From Caldisericota bacterium (GTDB taxonomy: Bacteria; Caldisericota; Caldisericia; B22-G15): 20,508 bases of DNA. The notes under the pieces were generated by a model, which ran no database searches, was not told where the DNA came from, and worked only from the letters and a program-made list of their open reading frames with translations. The position numbers and the translations under genes were made by a program. The stretch is from contig QMOO01000004.1 of assembly GCA_003648245.1 (NCBI GenBank), positions 1-20,508 of the forward strand, in the 5' to 3' direction. Shown piece after piece: positions 15,161 to 20,508 of the stretch (positions are counted from its first letter, which is position 1; each line of letters starts with the position of its first letter).

Positions 15161-16044
15161 GCAAGAAGGGATGGATTATTTTATTGATAGTTGTTTTGAT
15201 AATAGTGGGAGGAGCCTTCTATTTTCTTACAGCAAACCACATAGAAGGGCTTGTGTATGACTCCAAAACAGGAAAGGTCTTAAGTGGTGCCATAGTAACA
15301 ATAAATAAACTTACAAAACTTGAAACAGACGAAGAGGGAAAGTTCAGAGCCTTTGCTCCACCTATGAAGAAGGTAATAACAGTGGAGAAACCCGGATACA
15401 AAACATTTGAAGAAGCTTTTCCATCAAAGTTTGGCCTTCAGGTTATAGAGATATCCCTTGAGCCCTTTACATTCAGTGAGCTGGTGGAGGATTTCAAGGA
15501 AAGAGTGTCTACCCTTAAAAGTTATAATGCAAAATACTTTATCGAAAGTGAGGTTGATGGTAAAAAGGATACCTTCTCAATACAGCTCTCATACTCCCTT
15601 GGAAAAGGAATCCATTTTGTATCTGAGGAGGAAGGAGAAAATACATCATTTACCGAAGTCTATATACTTAAGGACTATGTGTATTTAAGAGACGGAAAGG
15701 ACAAGGAATTTAAAAAAGTTGAAAAGGAAGAATCAGAGAATATTCCAATTCTGAAACTCTCAGATGTGGTAGACTTTTTCACCATGAAAGCAGAACCTTC
15801 TTCTTTCTCGTTCTTGAAGGAAACAACCTTTGGTGATGAGAAGTGTGTTGTATTTAAAATTCAATGGGAAGATGCCTTTTCTGAATCCAGTGGTTTTGTT
15901 TATCTTGGCGAAGAGAGTGGAATCATAAGAAAAATATCTGTTGTAGATAAAGGATTTAACGAAGAGGGGAAGACTGTAACTACAAAGGTAAGTTTTGTTG
16001 TAGAGGATATAAACAAACCGGTAGAGATAAGCCCGCCCTCTTAA
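15157..16044 (+). CDS. Membrane-anchored protein with carboxypeptidase-regulatory-like and LolA/LppX-like domains
   Basis: A 295-residue protein. A short Lys-rich start and one membrane helix (6-24) are followed by a beta-sandwich of the carboxypeptidase regulatory-like type at about 28-102 (EGLVYDSKTGKVLSGAIVTIN...TDEEGKFRAFAP...EKPGYKTFE). The remaining 105-290 looks like the LolA/LppX half-barrel fold: SYNAKYFIESEVDGKKDTFSIQ, then VYILKDYVYLRDG, and the family-like ending VVEDINKPVEISPP. That fold binds lipid acyl chains in LolA, LppX and LprG, so a role in carrying or sensing a lipid or a hydrophobic envelope component is possible, but this is inference. It is third in the operon after two parvulin foldases and overlaps the second by four bases. 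Its 3' end overlaps the convergent macrodomain gene by four bases. Confidence 0.7.
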   Translation: MSKKGWIILLIVVLIIVGGAFYFLTANHIEGLVYDSKTGKVLSGAIVTINKLTKLETDEEGKFRAFAPPMKKVITVEKPGYKTFEEAFPSKFGLQVIEISLEPFTFSELVEDFKERVSTLKSYNAKYFIESEVDGKKDTFSIQLSYSLGKGIHFVSEEEGENTSFTEVYILKDYVYLRDGKDKEFKKVEKEESENIPILKLSDVVDFFTMKAEPSSFSFLKETTFGDEKCVVFKIQWEDAFSESSGFVYLGEESGIIRKISVVDKGFNEEGKTVTTKVSFVVEDINKPVEISPPS

Positions 16045-16583
16045 TCCATTGCCTGGGAGAAAAGGGTAGGTATTTCTTCGCCTATTCCTATAAGTCTTAC
16101 AACCTTAAGATCTGTTTCTTCATTTTTGAGGAACTCTTTCACAGTTTCATATATTATTTTTGTTCCCTTTTTCTTTGGAAAACCGAATATCCCACAGCTT
16201 ACAGCAGGTATGGAGATACTTTCAAGTTTTTTTTCTGTTGCCAACCTGAGAACACTCAAGATAGCTTTCTTTAACTTCCTCTCCTCATCTCCCTCTCCCC
16301 ATACAGGACCAACTGTATGTATCACATACTTTGATGGAAGGTTTCCAGCAGTTGTTATTACGGCATCTCCAGTGTTTAAAGGTCCATTCTTTTCCACAAT
16401 TTCGTTACTCTCTTCTTGTATTATGCGGCCTCCGGCTCTTACAATAGCTCCTGCTACGCCGCCACCATGGGATAGATACTTATTTGCAGCATTAACTATT
16501 GCATCAACTTCTTCCTTTGTAATATCTCCTCTAACCACCTGAATAATCTTATCCTTTATCTTCTTTTCTTTCAAAATTTTCAT
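16041..16583 (-). CDS. Macrodomain protein (ADP-ribose-processing, MacroD type)
   Basis: A 180-residue single macrodomain with the MacroD/YmdB signature order: GDITKEEVDAIVNAANKYLSHGGGVAGAI (adenine-contacting Asp and the AANxxxxGGGVAGAI loop), GDAVITTAGNLPSKYVIHTVGP, and SISIPAVSCGIFGFPKKKG (distal ribose/phosphate loop). Such domains bind ADP-ribose and hydrolyse O-acetyl-ADP-ribose, ADP-ribose 1''-phosphate, or ADP-ribose attached to protein or nucleic acid; the sequence does not show which applies. The start has GGAGGA at good spacing. It is divergent from the alkyltransferase-like gene across a 61-base gap occupied by a palindromic promoter, and thpR lies on the same strand one gene away. 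Confidence 0.93.
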   Translation of the reverse strand: MKILKEKKIKDKIIQVVRGDITKEEVDAIVNAANKYLSHGGGVAGAIVRAGGRIIQEESNEIVEKNGPLNTGDAVITTAGNLPSKYVIHTVGPVWGEGDEERKLKKAILSVLRLATEKKLESISIPAVSCGIFGFPKKKGTKIIYETVKEFLKNEETDLKVVRLIGIGEEIPTLFSQAMD

Positions 16584-16608
16584 GTCTTCCTCCTTCTTTA
16601 TACTTTCC

Positions 16609-16632
16609 TAAAATAAATTATAATTTATTTTA
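16609..16632. promoter_or_regulatory. Perfect 24-bp AT-only palindrome holding divergent -10 elements
   Basis: The half-site TAAAATAAATTA is followed directly by its exact reverse complement, with the centre at 16620/16621. TATAAT occurs on the + strand at 16619-16624 and on the minus strand at 16617-16622, so the two -10 hexamers overlap and are related by the symmetry axis. The + start would fall near 16631, right at the AAGGAGG (16632-16638) of the alkyltransferase-like gene. The minus start would be near 16610, about 27 bases before the macrodomain ATG. No -35 hexamers are evident. It may be a bidirectional promoter, an operator, or both. Confidence 0.6.
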
Positions 16633-16644
16633 AGGAGGATAAAA

Positions 16645-17142
16645 GTGAAAAAGAAAAAAACATGGAGGGAAAAGTTATTGGATAAAAAGGACCTCCCAAA
16701 GGTTGTTGAACTAACGGGGAAATTAAAAGATAAATTTGGTGAAGGGACCATGGTAATTCCAGCTCCCATAGAAGTGGATGAAATTATGAGATTTGTCCCA
16801 TTTGGAAAACTGATAACAGTTAATGAGATAAGAGAGATTCTTAGAATAAAACATAATACAACAACTGCGTGTCCTTTAACCACCGGTATATTTGTGTGGA
16901 TTTCAGCAAATGCTGCTGAGGATGATAGAAGAGAGGGAAAGAAAAATATAACTCCATACTGGAGAACTTTGAAGAGTGGAGGTTTTTTAAATCCGAAGTA
17001 TCCTGGAGGTGATGAGAATCATAAGGTCTTACTTGAAATGGAGGGACATAAGGTTTTAAAAAAGGGTAAAAAATTCTTTGTTAAGGATTATAAAAATAGC
17101 GTTGTGGACATTGAGGAAATACTTACAAAACTTAGCCTTTAA
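16645..17142 (+). CDS. Alkyltransferase-like protein (MGMT/AGT fold) with PYWR replacing the catalytic PCHR
   Basis: A 165-residue protein. Its C-terminal two thirds match the DNA-binding domain of O6-alkylguanine-DNA alkyltransferase: a helix-turn-helix region (VDEIMRFVPFGKLITVNEIREIL), then P-x-x-R followed by a G-L-NPKYPGG loop and the closing LLEMEGHKV. Where active alkyltransferases have PCHR, this protein reads PYWR (104-107), so the acceptor cysteine is gone. The insert before it (TTTACPLTTGIFVWISANAAEDDRR) is a pattern I recall from proteins annotated only as 'MGMT family protein'; its C76 may be structural. Alkyltransferase-like proteins with PWHR flip damaged bases and recruit nucleotide excision repair, which suggests a role here without proving it. 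The start is GTG with AAGGAGG six bases upstream. Its 3' end overlaps thpR, on the other strand, by 11 bases. Confidence 0.75.
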   Translation: MKKKKTWREKLLDKKDLPKVVELTGKLKDKFGEGTMVIPAPIEVDEIMRFVPFGKLITVNEIREILRIKHNTTTACPLTTGIFVWISANAAEDDRREGKKNITPYWRTLKSGGFLNPKYPGGDENHKVLLEMEGHKVLKKGKKFFVKDYKNSVVDIEEILTKLSL

Positions 17143-17686
17143 AGAAAAAGCTTCTAAGTGGAGTATAAATTGGACCCTTTGGGGTAAGCTTTGATTCAAA
17201 TAGAATCAATCTATCTATTGTAAACGATGATGTAGTTAGATTTTCTTCCTTTAAAAGCTTTACTTCGCTCTCATTAAGTCCAAATTTCGCCCTTCCAATG
17301 GTAAGATGAGGAACAAAGTTTTCCTTTCTTATCTTTAAGAATCTACTAAATTCCGTGTAAAGAGTTGAATATATAGACTTCATTTCGTCGCTTCCCTCTT
17401 TTACCCCAATCCACACAACCCTTACCCTTCTTTCATTGGGAAAAAAGGATAAACCGTTTAATCTGACATTGAACTTCTTTAAAAGATGGATTTTGCCATT
17501 TATTACAGATTCTATTCTTTCTACCTGTCTTTCTTCCACCTCTCCAAAGAAAAATATGGTGAAGTGAAGATTCTCTTCCTCAACCCACTTTACCCTTGAT
17601 TTTATTCTTTTTGAGACTTCTTTTACGAAGGAATTCACTCTTTTTCTTACATCTTCCCTTATCGGCAAAGCAAGAAAGGTTCTCAT
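17132..17686 (-). CDS. thpR: RNA 2',3'-cyclic phosphodiesterase (2H family, 2'-5' RNA ligase-like)
   Basis: A 184-residue 2H phosphoesterase. It begins MRTFLALPI, typical for ThpR/LigT, and has the two catalytic HxTx motifs, HFTI (41-44) and HLTI (127-130), the second inside the usual FVPHLTIGRAK. The first is preceded by VKWVEEENLH, as in the family. Members open 2',3'-cyclic phosphates to 2'-phosphates and, in vitro, join tRNA halves by 2'-5' bonds. Related 2H enzymes also open ADP-ribose 1'',2''-cyclic phosphate. The ATG has AGGAGG at good spacing, and a TATAAT at 17712-17717 gives a leader of about 20 bases. It is on the same strand as the macrodomain gene, with the alkyltransferase-like gene nested between them on the opposite strand. 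Confidence 0.94.
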   Translation of the reverse strand: MRTFLALPIREDVRKRVNSFVKEVSKRIKSRVKWVEEENLHFTIFFFGEVEERQVERIESVINGKIHLLKKFNVRLNGLSFFPNERRVRVVWIGVKEGSDEMKSIYSTLYTEFSRFLKIRKENFVPHLTIGRAKFGLNESEVKLLKEENLTTSSFTIDRLILFESKLTPKGPIYTPLRSFFFKG

Positions 17687-17711
17687 TCATCCCTCCTTTG
17701 TTTTTATACTG

Positions 17712-17717
17712 ATTATA
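17712..17717 (-). promoter_or_regulatory. Likely -10 element of thpR
   Basis: A consensus TATAAT on the minus strand lies 25 bases before the thpR ATG, placing the start near 17705. No good -35 hexamer is visible; the position 17 bp upstream is occupied by the facing -10 of the membrane-protein gene, so the two promoters overlap. Confidence 0.4.
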
Positions 17718-17731
17718 TAATATTTTCCTTA

Positions 17732-17740
17732 TGGTATAAT
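17732..17740 (+). promoter_or_regulatory. Extended -10 promoter of the membrane-protein/TlpA operon
   Basis: TGG followed by TATAAT (17735-17740), in the same ATGGTATAAT context seen before clpC. There is no -35 hexamer. The start near 17747 would leave a leader of about 26 bases containing AAGGAGG. Start-site choice affects whether the small hairpin at 17744-17758 is in the transcript. Confidence 0.6.
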
Positions 17741-17743
17741 ATG

Positions 17744-17758
17744 AAGGATAAAATCCTT
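17744..17758 (+). repeat. Small inverted repeat in the leader of the membrane-protein gene
   Basis: AAGGAT and ATCCTT, six perfectly paired bases with an AAA loop, end just before the AAGGAGG ribosome site. The downstream arm is also part of TCCTTAAGGA (17754-17763), a palindrome that overlaps the ribosome site. The structure is short and may be chance. Confidence 0.3.
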
Positions 17759-17772
17759 AAGGAGGACTAACC

Positions 17773-18825
17773 ATGAAAAAACATATTGAAGATTTTATAC
17801 TTAAAGTATATTCTCTTCATCCTCATTTTTTATTTGTTGTTAATTTTATTATCTTCCTTCTTCTTATCGCCCTTCTAGTACCCTCTTTAAATCAAAATCC
17901 TGAATTTATTTTAAGACTGAAGACATTATCTCTAACCCAGACCTATCTTAACAAATTTACTTTTCTTAAAAACCCATTTGTTTATCTTATTTTTTCTATT
18001 GTCTTTGGAGCTCTTATATTTCTTGGAAATATCTTTCTATCATGGATTGGAATTCCTCTATTTTACATCTCCTATTTCTTTATTGAAAACATGAAGAGAT
18101 TCACCTATATCTTTACAGGGAGAGGGACACTGATTGCCCTCAATCTTCCAGAAAAAACAGTTAAGGGGTTTTCAGTTTACTTCTCTACTTTCCCTGCTAA
18201 CATATTCGAAGCCTTCGGATATTTTATCTCCCTTGCAGCAGGCCTATTTGTGCTTGTCTACTTTGGTGTATTTATGTACAGAACAATAAGGGAAAAATTT
18301 CCGAAGATAAAGGCCTTATGGGGCAAGATAAGTACCTTTGTAATTTTTATCCTTATTCCCCATCTTATAATCCTTTTCTTTATATTAAGGGAAGTTTTAA
18401 AGGACATGAAGATAATTTCTCTGAGGGGTCCATTTCTTGCAGTAATTCTTGTCTACCTTGTTTCAGTGGGATCCCATTTCTTCTCTTTTGTTGGAAAAGA
18501 GGTAAAGAAGGGAAAGGATAAAAAACCATCTGAGTTTCTCTCTGAGGGTTTAACTCTTGGTCTATTTTTTATTCCTATAGGGCTAACCTCCTTACTTATA
18601 GGTATAATTTTAAAGAACACACTTTCCTTTAGAATTCTTTTACCTCTGTTTGAGAAGATGAATCCATCTTCCAGCACACTTTTAATTTTAAATATAATAG
18701 GAATTATCCTTTATGTTCTATCAATTGTGCTTCCATTCTGGTATGTATTTTACAATGCTAAAAGATGGAGCAAGAAAATCCTTAATGAAAGGAAGGTATC
18801 CAGGAAAAAGAGGAGGAAGAAATGA
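17773..18825 (+). CDS. Polytopic membrane protein, function unknown
   Basis: A 350-residue hydrophobic protein I do not recognise. Likely membrane segments lie at about 19-38, 70-104 (one long or two short), 143-168, 184-206, 219-240, 260-280 and 302-328, giving about seven. The C-terminus is a strongly basic cytoplasmic tail (KVSRKKRRKK), consistent with the positive-inside rule. There is no obvious transporter signature, CxxC, heme ligand cluster or nucleotide site. It is first in its transcription unit, with a strong AAGGAGG. The stop overlaps the start of the TlpA-like lipoprotein (ATGA), so the two are probably made together. A partner role for the thioredoxin (electron transfer or cytochrome maturation) is possible by context only; it is not CcdA/DsbD, since the paired membrane cysteines are absent. 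Confidence 0.75.
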   Translation: MKKHIEDFILKVYSLHPHFLFVVNFIIFLLLIALLVPSLNQNPEFILRLKTLSLTQTYLNKFTFLKNPFVYLIFSIVFGALIFLGNIFLSWIGIPLFYISYFFIENMKRFTYIFTGRGTLIALNLPEKTVKGFSVYFSTFPANIFEAFGYFISLAAGLFVLVYFGVFMYRTIREKFPKIKALWGKISTFVIFILIPHLIILFFILREVLKDMKIISLRGPFLAVILVYLVSVGSHFFSFVGKEVKKGKDKKPSEFLSEGLTLGLFFIPIGLTSLLIGIILKNTLSFRILLPLFEKMNPSSSTLLILNIIGIILYVLSIVLPFWYVFYNAKRWSKKILNERKVSRKKRRKK

Positions 18826-19349
18826 TAAAAAGATTGATAATTGTATCTCTTTTACTTGTATTACTCATTTCCTGCTCTGCAGGAACAGAGAGCGAAACCA
18901 ATAAACCTAAATTGGATACTTCAAATAGAAAAGAAGCACCAGATTTTACACTATCCACCCTTGATGGTGGGGTTATATCTCTATCGGAGCTCAGGGGAAA
19001 GGTTGTTCTTTTAGATTTTTGGGCTACATGGTGTGGCCCATGTAGAAGATCAACTCCAATAATAGTTTCAATCTACAATGAATATCATAAAAGGGGCTTT
19101 GTAGCCTTAGGTATAAATCTTGACAGAGAAAACGACATGGATAAAGTTGCTCAATATGTTAATGAAAACAATATGGATTACCCAATACTTATAAATGCCT
19201 TTAGTGTTGCAGAGGTATATAAAGTTACGGGAATTCCAAGATTTGTTCTTATTGATAAACAGGGAAGGATAGTTATAGAGATAGAAGGACTTGTTCCAGA
19301 TTTGAAGGCAAAGCTTGAGCAATATATAGAGACACTTCTAACTGAATAA
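18822..19349 (+). CDS. TlpA/ResA-like thiol-disulfide oxidoreductase lipoprotein
   Basis: A 175-residue exported thioredoxin-fold protein. It has a short basic start, a hydrophobic stretch and the lipobox LISC with C18, so it is likely a lipoprotein held at the outer face of the membrane. The AhpC/TSA-like start of the domain is APDFTLSTLDGG (39-50). The redox site is FWATWCGPCRRSTP, with WCGPC at 70-74, and the cis-proline is in GIPRFVLID (P139). Members reduce disulfides in apocytochromes or other exported proteins, or work in oxidative defence. The substrate here cannot be read from sequence. It overlaps the membrane-protein stop by four bases and is followed after only a few bases by the nitroreductase gene. 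Confidence 0.93.
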   Translation: MIKRLIIVSLLLVLLISCSAGTESETNKPKLDTSNRKEAPDFTLSTLDGGVISLSELRGKVVLLDFWATWCGPCRRSTPIIVSIYNEYHKRGFVALGINLDRENDMDKVAQYVNENNMDYPILINAFSVAEVYKVTGIPRFVLIDKQGRIVIEIEGLVPDLKAKLEQYIETLLTE

Positions 19350-19358
19350 AGGGGGTGA
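19348..19358 (+). promoter_or_regulatory. Ribosome binding site deciding the nitroreductase start
   Basis: AAAGGGGGTGA is a near-perfect anti-16S match. It includes an in-frame GTG at 19355, which therefore cannot be the start under its own ribosome site. The TTG at 19364 has the right spacing. The site overlaps the last two bases of the tlpA-like stop codon. Confidence 0.65.
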
Positions 19359-19363
19359 TTCAG

Positions 19364-19873
19364 TTGATTTTAAAAGAGATACTTGAGAGGTACAGCGTTA
19401 GAAAGTACCTTGATAAAGATGTGGAGGAGGAGAAATTAAGAGAGGTCCTTGAAGCTGGAAGGCTTGCACCCTCTGCATGCAACTACCAACCATGGAAGTT
19501 CATAGTTGTAAGGGATAAAGAGACAAGAAGAAAGATTGCAGAACCAACCACATGGGGTAAATTCATTGCTGAAGCACCTGTCCTTATTGTTGCTTGTAAA
19601 GTTAGAGATGGTTTTCCCATGGGTTATTGGTTTGATAGCGCTGTTCTTGATATAGGCATTGCCGTAGACCACATGACCCTTCAGGCAACCCATCTTGGTC
19701 TTGGAACATGCTGGATAGGTGATTTTAATGAGAAAATCGTTAAAGAGTTGCTTAAAATTCCAGAAAATGTGAGGGTGGTTACACTTCTCACCCTTGGCTA
19801 TCCTAAAGAAAAAAAGGTGCCAAAGAAGAGAAGAAAACCATTTGATGAAGTTGTGTCCTTTGAAAAGTTCTAA
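19364..19873 (+). CDS. Nitroreductase-family FMN oxidoreductase
   Basis: A 169-residue protein of the FMN-dependent nitroreductase fold. The N-terminus ILERYSVRKYLDKDVEEEKLREVLEAGRLAPSACNYQPWKFIVV is the classical FMN-phosphate and dimer region. DSAVLDIGIAVDHMTLQATHLGLGTCWIGDF is the conserved central helix and second FMN segment. The end is LLTLGYPKEK plus a basic tail. Such enzymes reduce nitro or quinone compounds with NAD(P)H, but this short subfamily is common in anaerobes with unknown physiological substrates. I start at TTG 19364 because it is correctly spaced from the AAAGGGGGTGA site; a GTG at 19355 lies inside that site. It follows the tlpA-like gene in one unit. Confidence 0.9.
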   Translation: MILKEILERYSVRKYLDKDVEEEKLREVLEAGRLAPSACNYQPWKFIVVRDKETRRKIAEPTTWGKFIAEAPVLIVACKVRDGFPMGYWFDSAVLDIGIAVDHMTLQATHLGLGTCWIGDFNEKIVKELLKIPENVRVVTLLTLGYPKEKKVPKKRRKPFDEVVSFEKF

Positions 19874-19887
19874 AAACCTACTAAAAT
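19860..19887 (+). promoter_or_regulatory. Promoter of the deoxynucleoside kinase gene (possibly giving a leaderless mRNA)
   Basis: A -35 TTGAAA (19860-19865, in the end of the nitroreductase gene) and a -10 TAAAAT (19882-19887) are 16 bp apart. Standard -10-to-start spacing puts initiation at or within a base or two of the ATG at 19894. No Shine-Dalgarno sequence precedes that ATG, which agrees with a leaderless transcript. Confidence 0.5.
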
Positions 19888-19893
19888 TAGAAT

Positions 19894-20508
19894 ATGGGAA
19901 AATTTGTTGTTGCCATATGTGGAAATATTGGGGTTGGAAAATCCACACTGGCAAAGATACTTTCTAAGAAATGGAACTTCTCCATTGTTCCTGAACCTCA
20001 GGACAGGAACCCCTTTTTAAAAAATTTCTATAAGGATCCAAAGAGATGGGCACTCCACTCACAGCTCTTTTTCCTTCTCTCTCGCCTTAAAATTCTTGAG
20101 ATTATCGAAAAGAGCTCAGATTCCTTTATAATAGACAGAACCATCTATGAAGATGCAGAAATCTTTGCTAAACTTGTTCTAACAAAAAGAGAGTATAATT
20201 TATATAAAGAAGTTTATAATAGAGTAATAAAGGATTTTCCTTCACCCCATCTTCTTATATATCTTTATGCTCCAGTTAAGGTTTTAAAAAAGAGGATAGA
20301 GATGAGGGGGAGAGTTTATGAAAAGAGTATTAAAACAAGTTATTTGAAGAGATTAAATGAAGCCTATGAGAAATGGATAGAAGGCTTTAATTTATGTCCA
20401 GTTTACAGACTGAATACAGAGGAGTTTGATTTGAACAATCTATTTTCAAATCTCTCAAAGGTTATAGATGATATTGAGAAATTTTTCTGGGAAGGAAGAA
20501 AGAGATGA
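19894..20508 (+). CDS. Deoxynucleoside kinase (dNK/dGK family)
   Basis: A 204-residue kinase, complete with its TGA at the last base of the window. The P-loop is GNIGVGKS (10-17). VPEP (32-35) supplies the catalytic glutamate. HSQLFFLLSRL (55-65) matches the substrate-amide glutamine helix. DRTIYEDAEIFAK (81-93) is the DRS/ERS-type motif, and the lid is RGRVYEKSI (138-146). The family phosphorylates deoxyadenosine, deoxyguanosine or related nucleosides to monophosphates for salvage. Base preference cannot be deduced safely. The gene lacks a Shine-Dalgarno sequence, unlike almost all others here, but a promoter ends just before the ATG. In theme it complements the nrdJ operon at the other end of the window. 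Confidence 0.92.
   Translation: MGKFVVAICGNIGVGKSTLAKILSKKWNFSIVPEPQDRNPFLKNFYKDPKRWALHSQLFFLLSRLKILEIIEKSSDSFIIDRTIYEDAEIFAKLVLTKREYNLYKEVYNRVIKDFPSPHLLIYLYAPVKVLKKRIEMRGRVYEKSIKTSYLKRLNEAYEKWIEGFNLCPVYRLNTEEFDLNNLFSNLSKVIDDIEKFFWEGRKR

Noticed and set aside
16126..16542. 138-residue open frame antisense to the macrodomain gene
   Set aside because: The opposite strand encodes a complete, motif-perfect macrodomain; this frame has no family features.
1..20508. CRISPR arrays, tRNA genes, insertion sequences or prophage genes
   Set aside because: No regularly spaced repeats, cloverleaf-like segments, transposase motifs or phage structural genes were seen; nearly all bases are in recognisable housekeeping genes.

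Overview
This window looks like part of a compact chromosome from an AT-rich, probably thermophilic bacterium. Ribosomal protein S20, a DNA polymerase III delta subunit, ClpC, RarA and lipobox-type export signals all point to Bacteria. Heavy use of AGA/AGG arginine codons and ATA isoleucine codons, Lys/Glu-rich proteins, an adenosylcobalamin-type ribonucleotide reductase and very tight gene packing suggest an anaerobic thermophile, for example one from the Thermotogota, Dictyoglomota or Caldisericota. That lineage guess is inference; the sequence does not settle it. I see no tRNA, rRNA, CRISPR array, insertion sequence or prophage. The only mobile element is an intein inside the reductase gene.

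Left part (1-8547). A fragment of a PIN-domain toxin gene runs off the left edge on the + strand. It faces a seven-gene minus-strand operon, read right to left: nrdJ (class II ribonucleotide reductase with an intein), hutI (imidazolonepropionase), folE, folP and folB (tetrahydrofolate branch), a DnaQ-like 3'-5' exonuclease, and rarA (replication-fork AAA+ ATPase). Every junction overlaps by 1 to 11 bases, so the genes are probably co-transcribed and translationally coupled. A good promoter (TTGACT, 17 bp, TAAATT) lies just upstream of nrdJ. The theme is DNA precursor supply (deoxynucleotides, folate for dTMP) plus DNA maintenance; hutI is the odd member.

Middle (8548-16044). The divergent + strand carries clpC and holA, converging on rpsT (minus, with its own promoter). 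Next is a + strand operon of three membrane-anchored envelope proteins: a two-domain parvulin PPIase/SurA-like foldase, a one-domain parvulin PPIase, and a protein with a carboxypeptidase-regulatory-like domain followed by a LolA/LppX-like domain.

Right part (16041-17686). A macrodomain protein (minus), an alkyltransferase-like protein lacking the catalytic cysteine (+), and a 2H RNA phosphodiesterase ThpR (minus) form a small nucleic-acid and ADP-ribose cluster. It is arranged around a perfect 24-bp AT-only palindrome that contains -10 hexamers on both strands.

Far right (17687-20508). A + strand group encodes a seven-helix membrane protein of unknown function, a TlpA-like lipoprotein thioredoxin, a small nitroreductase and a deoxynucleoside kinase. 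The kinase appears to have its own promoter and possibly a leaderless mRNA.

The most unusual single item is the nrdJ intein. It sits immediately before the catalytic thiyl-radical cysteine. All three residues that normally drive C-terminal cleavage are changed: block F His to Tyr, penultimate His to Met, terminal Asn to Asp. No stretch over 300 bases lacks a gene.
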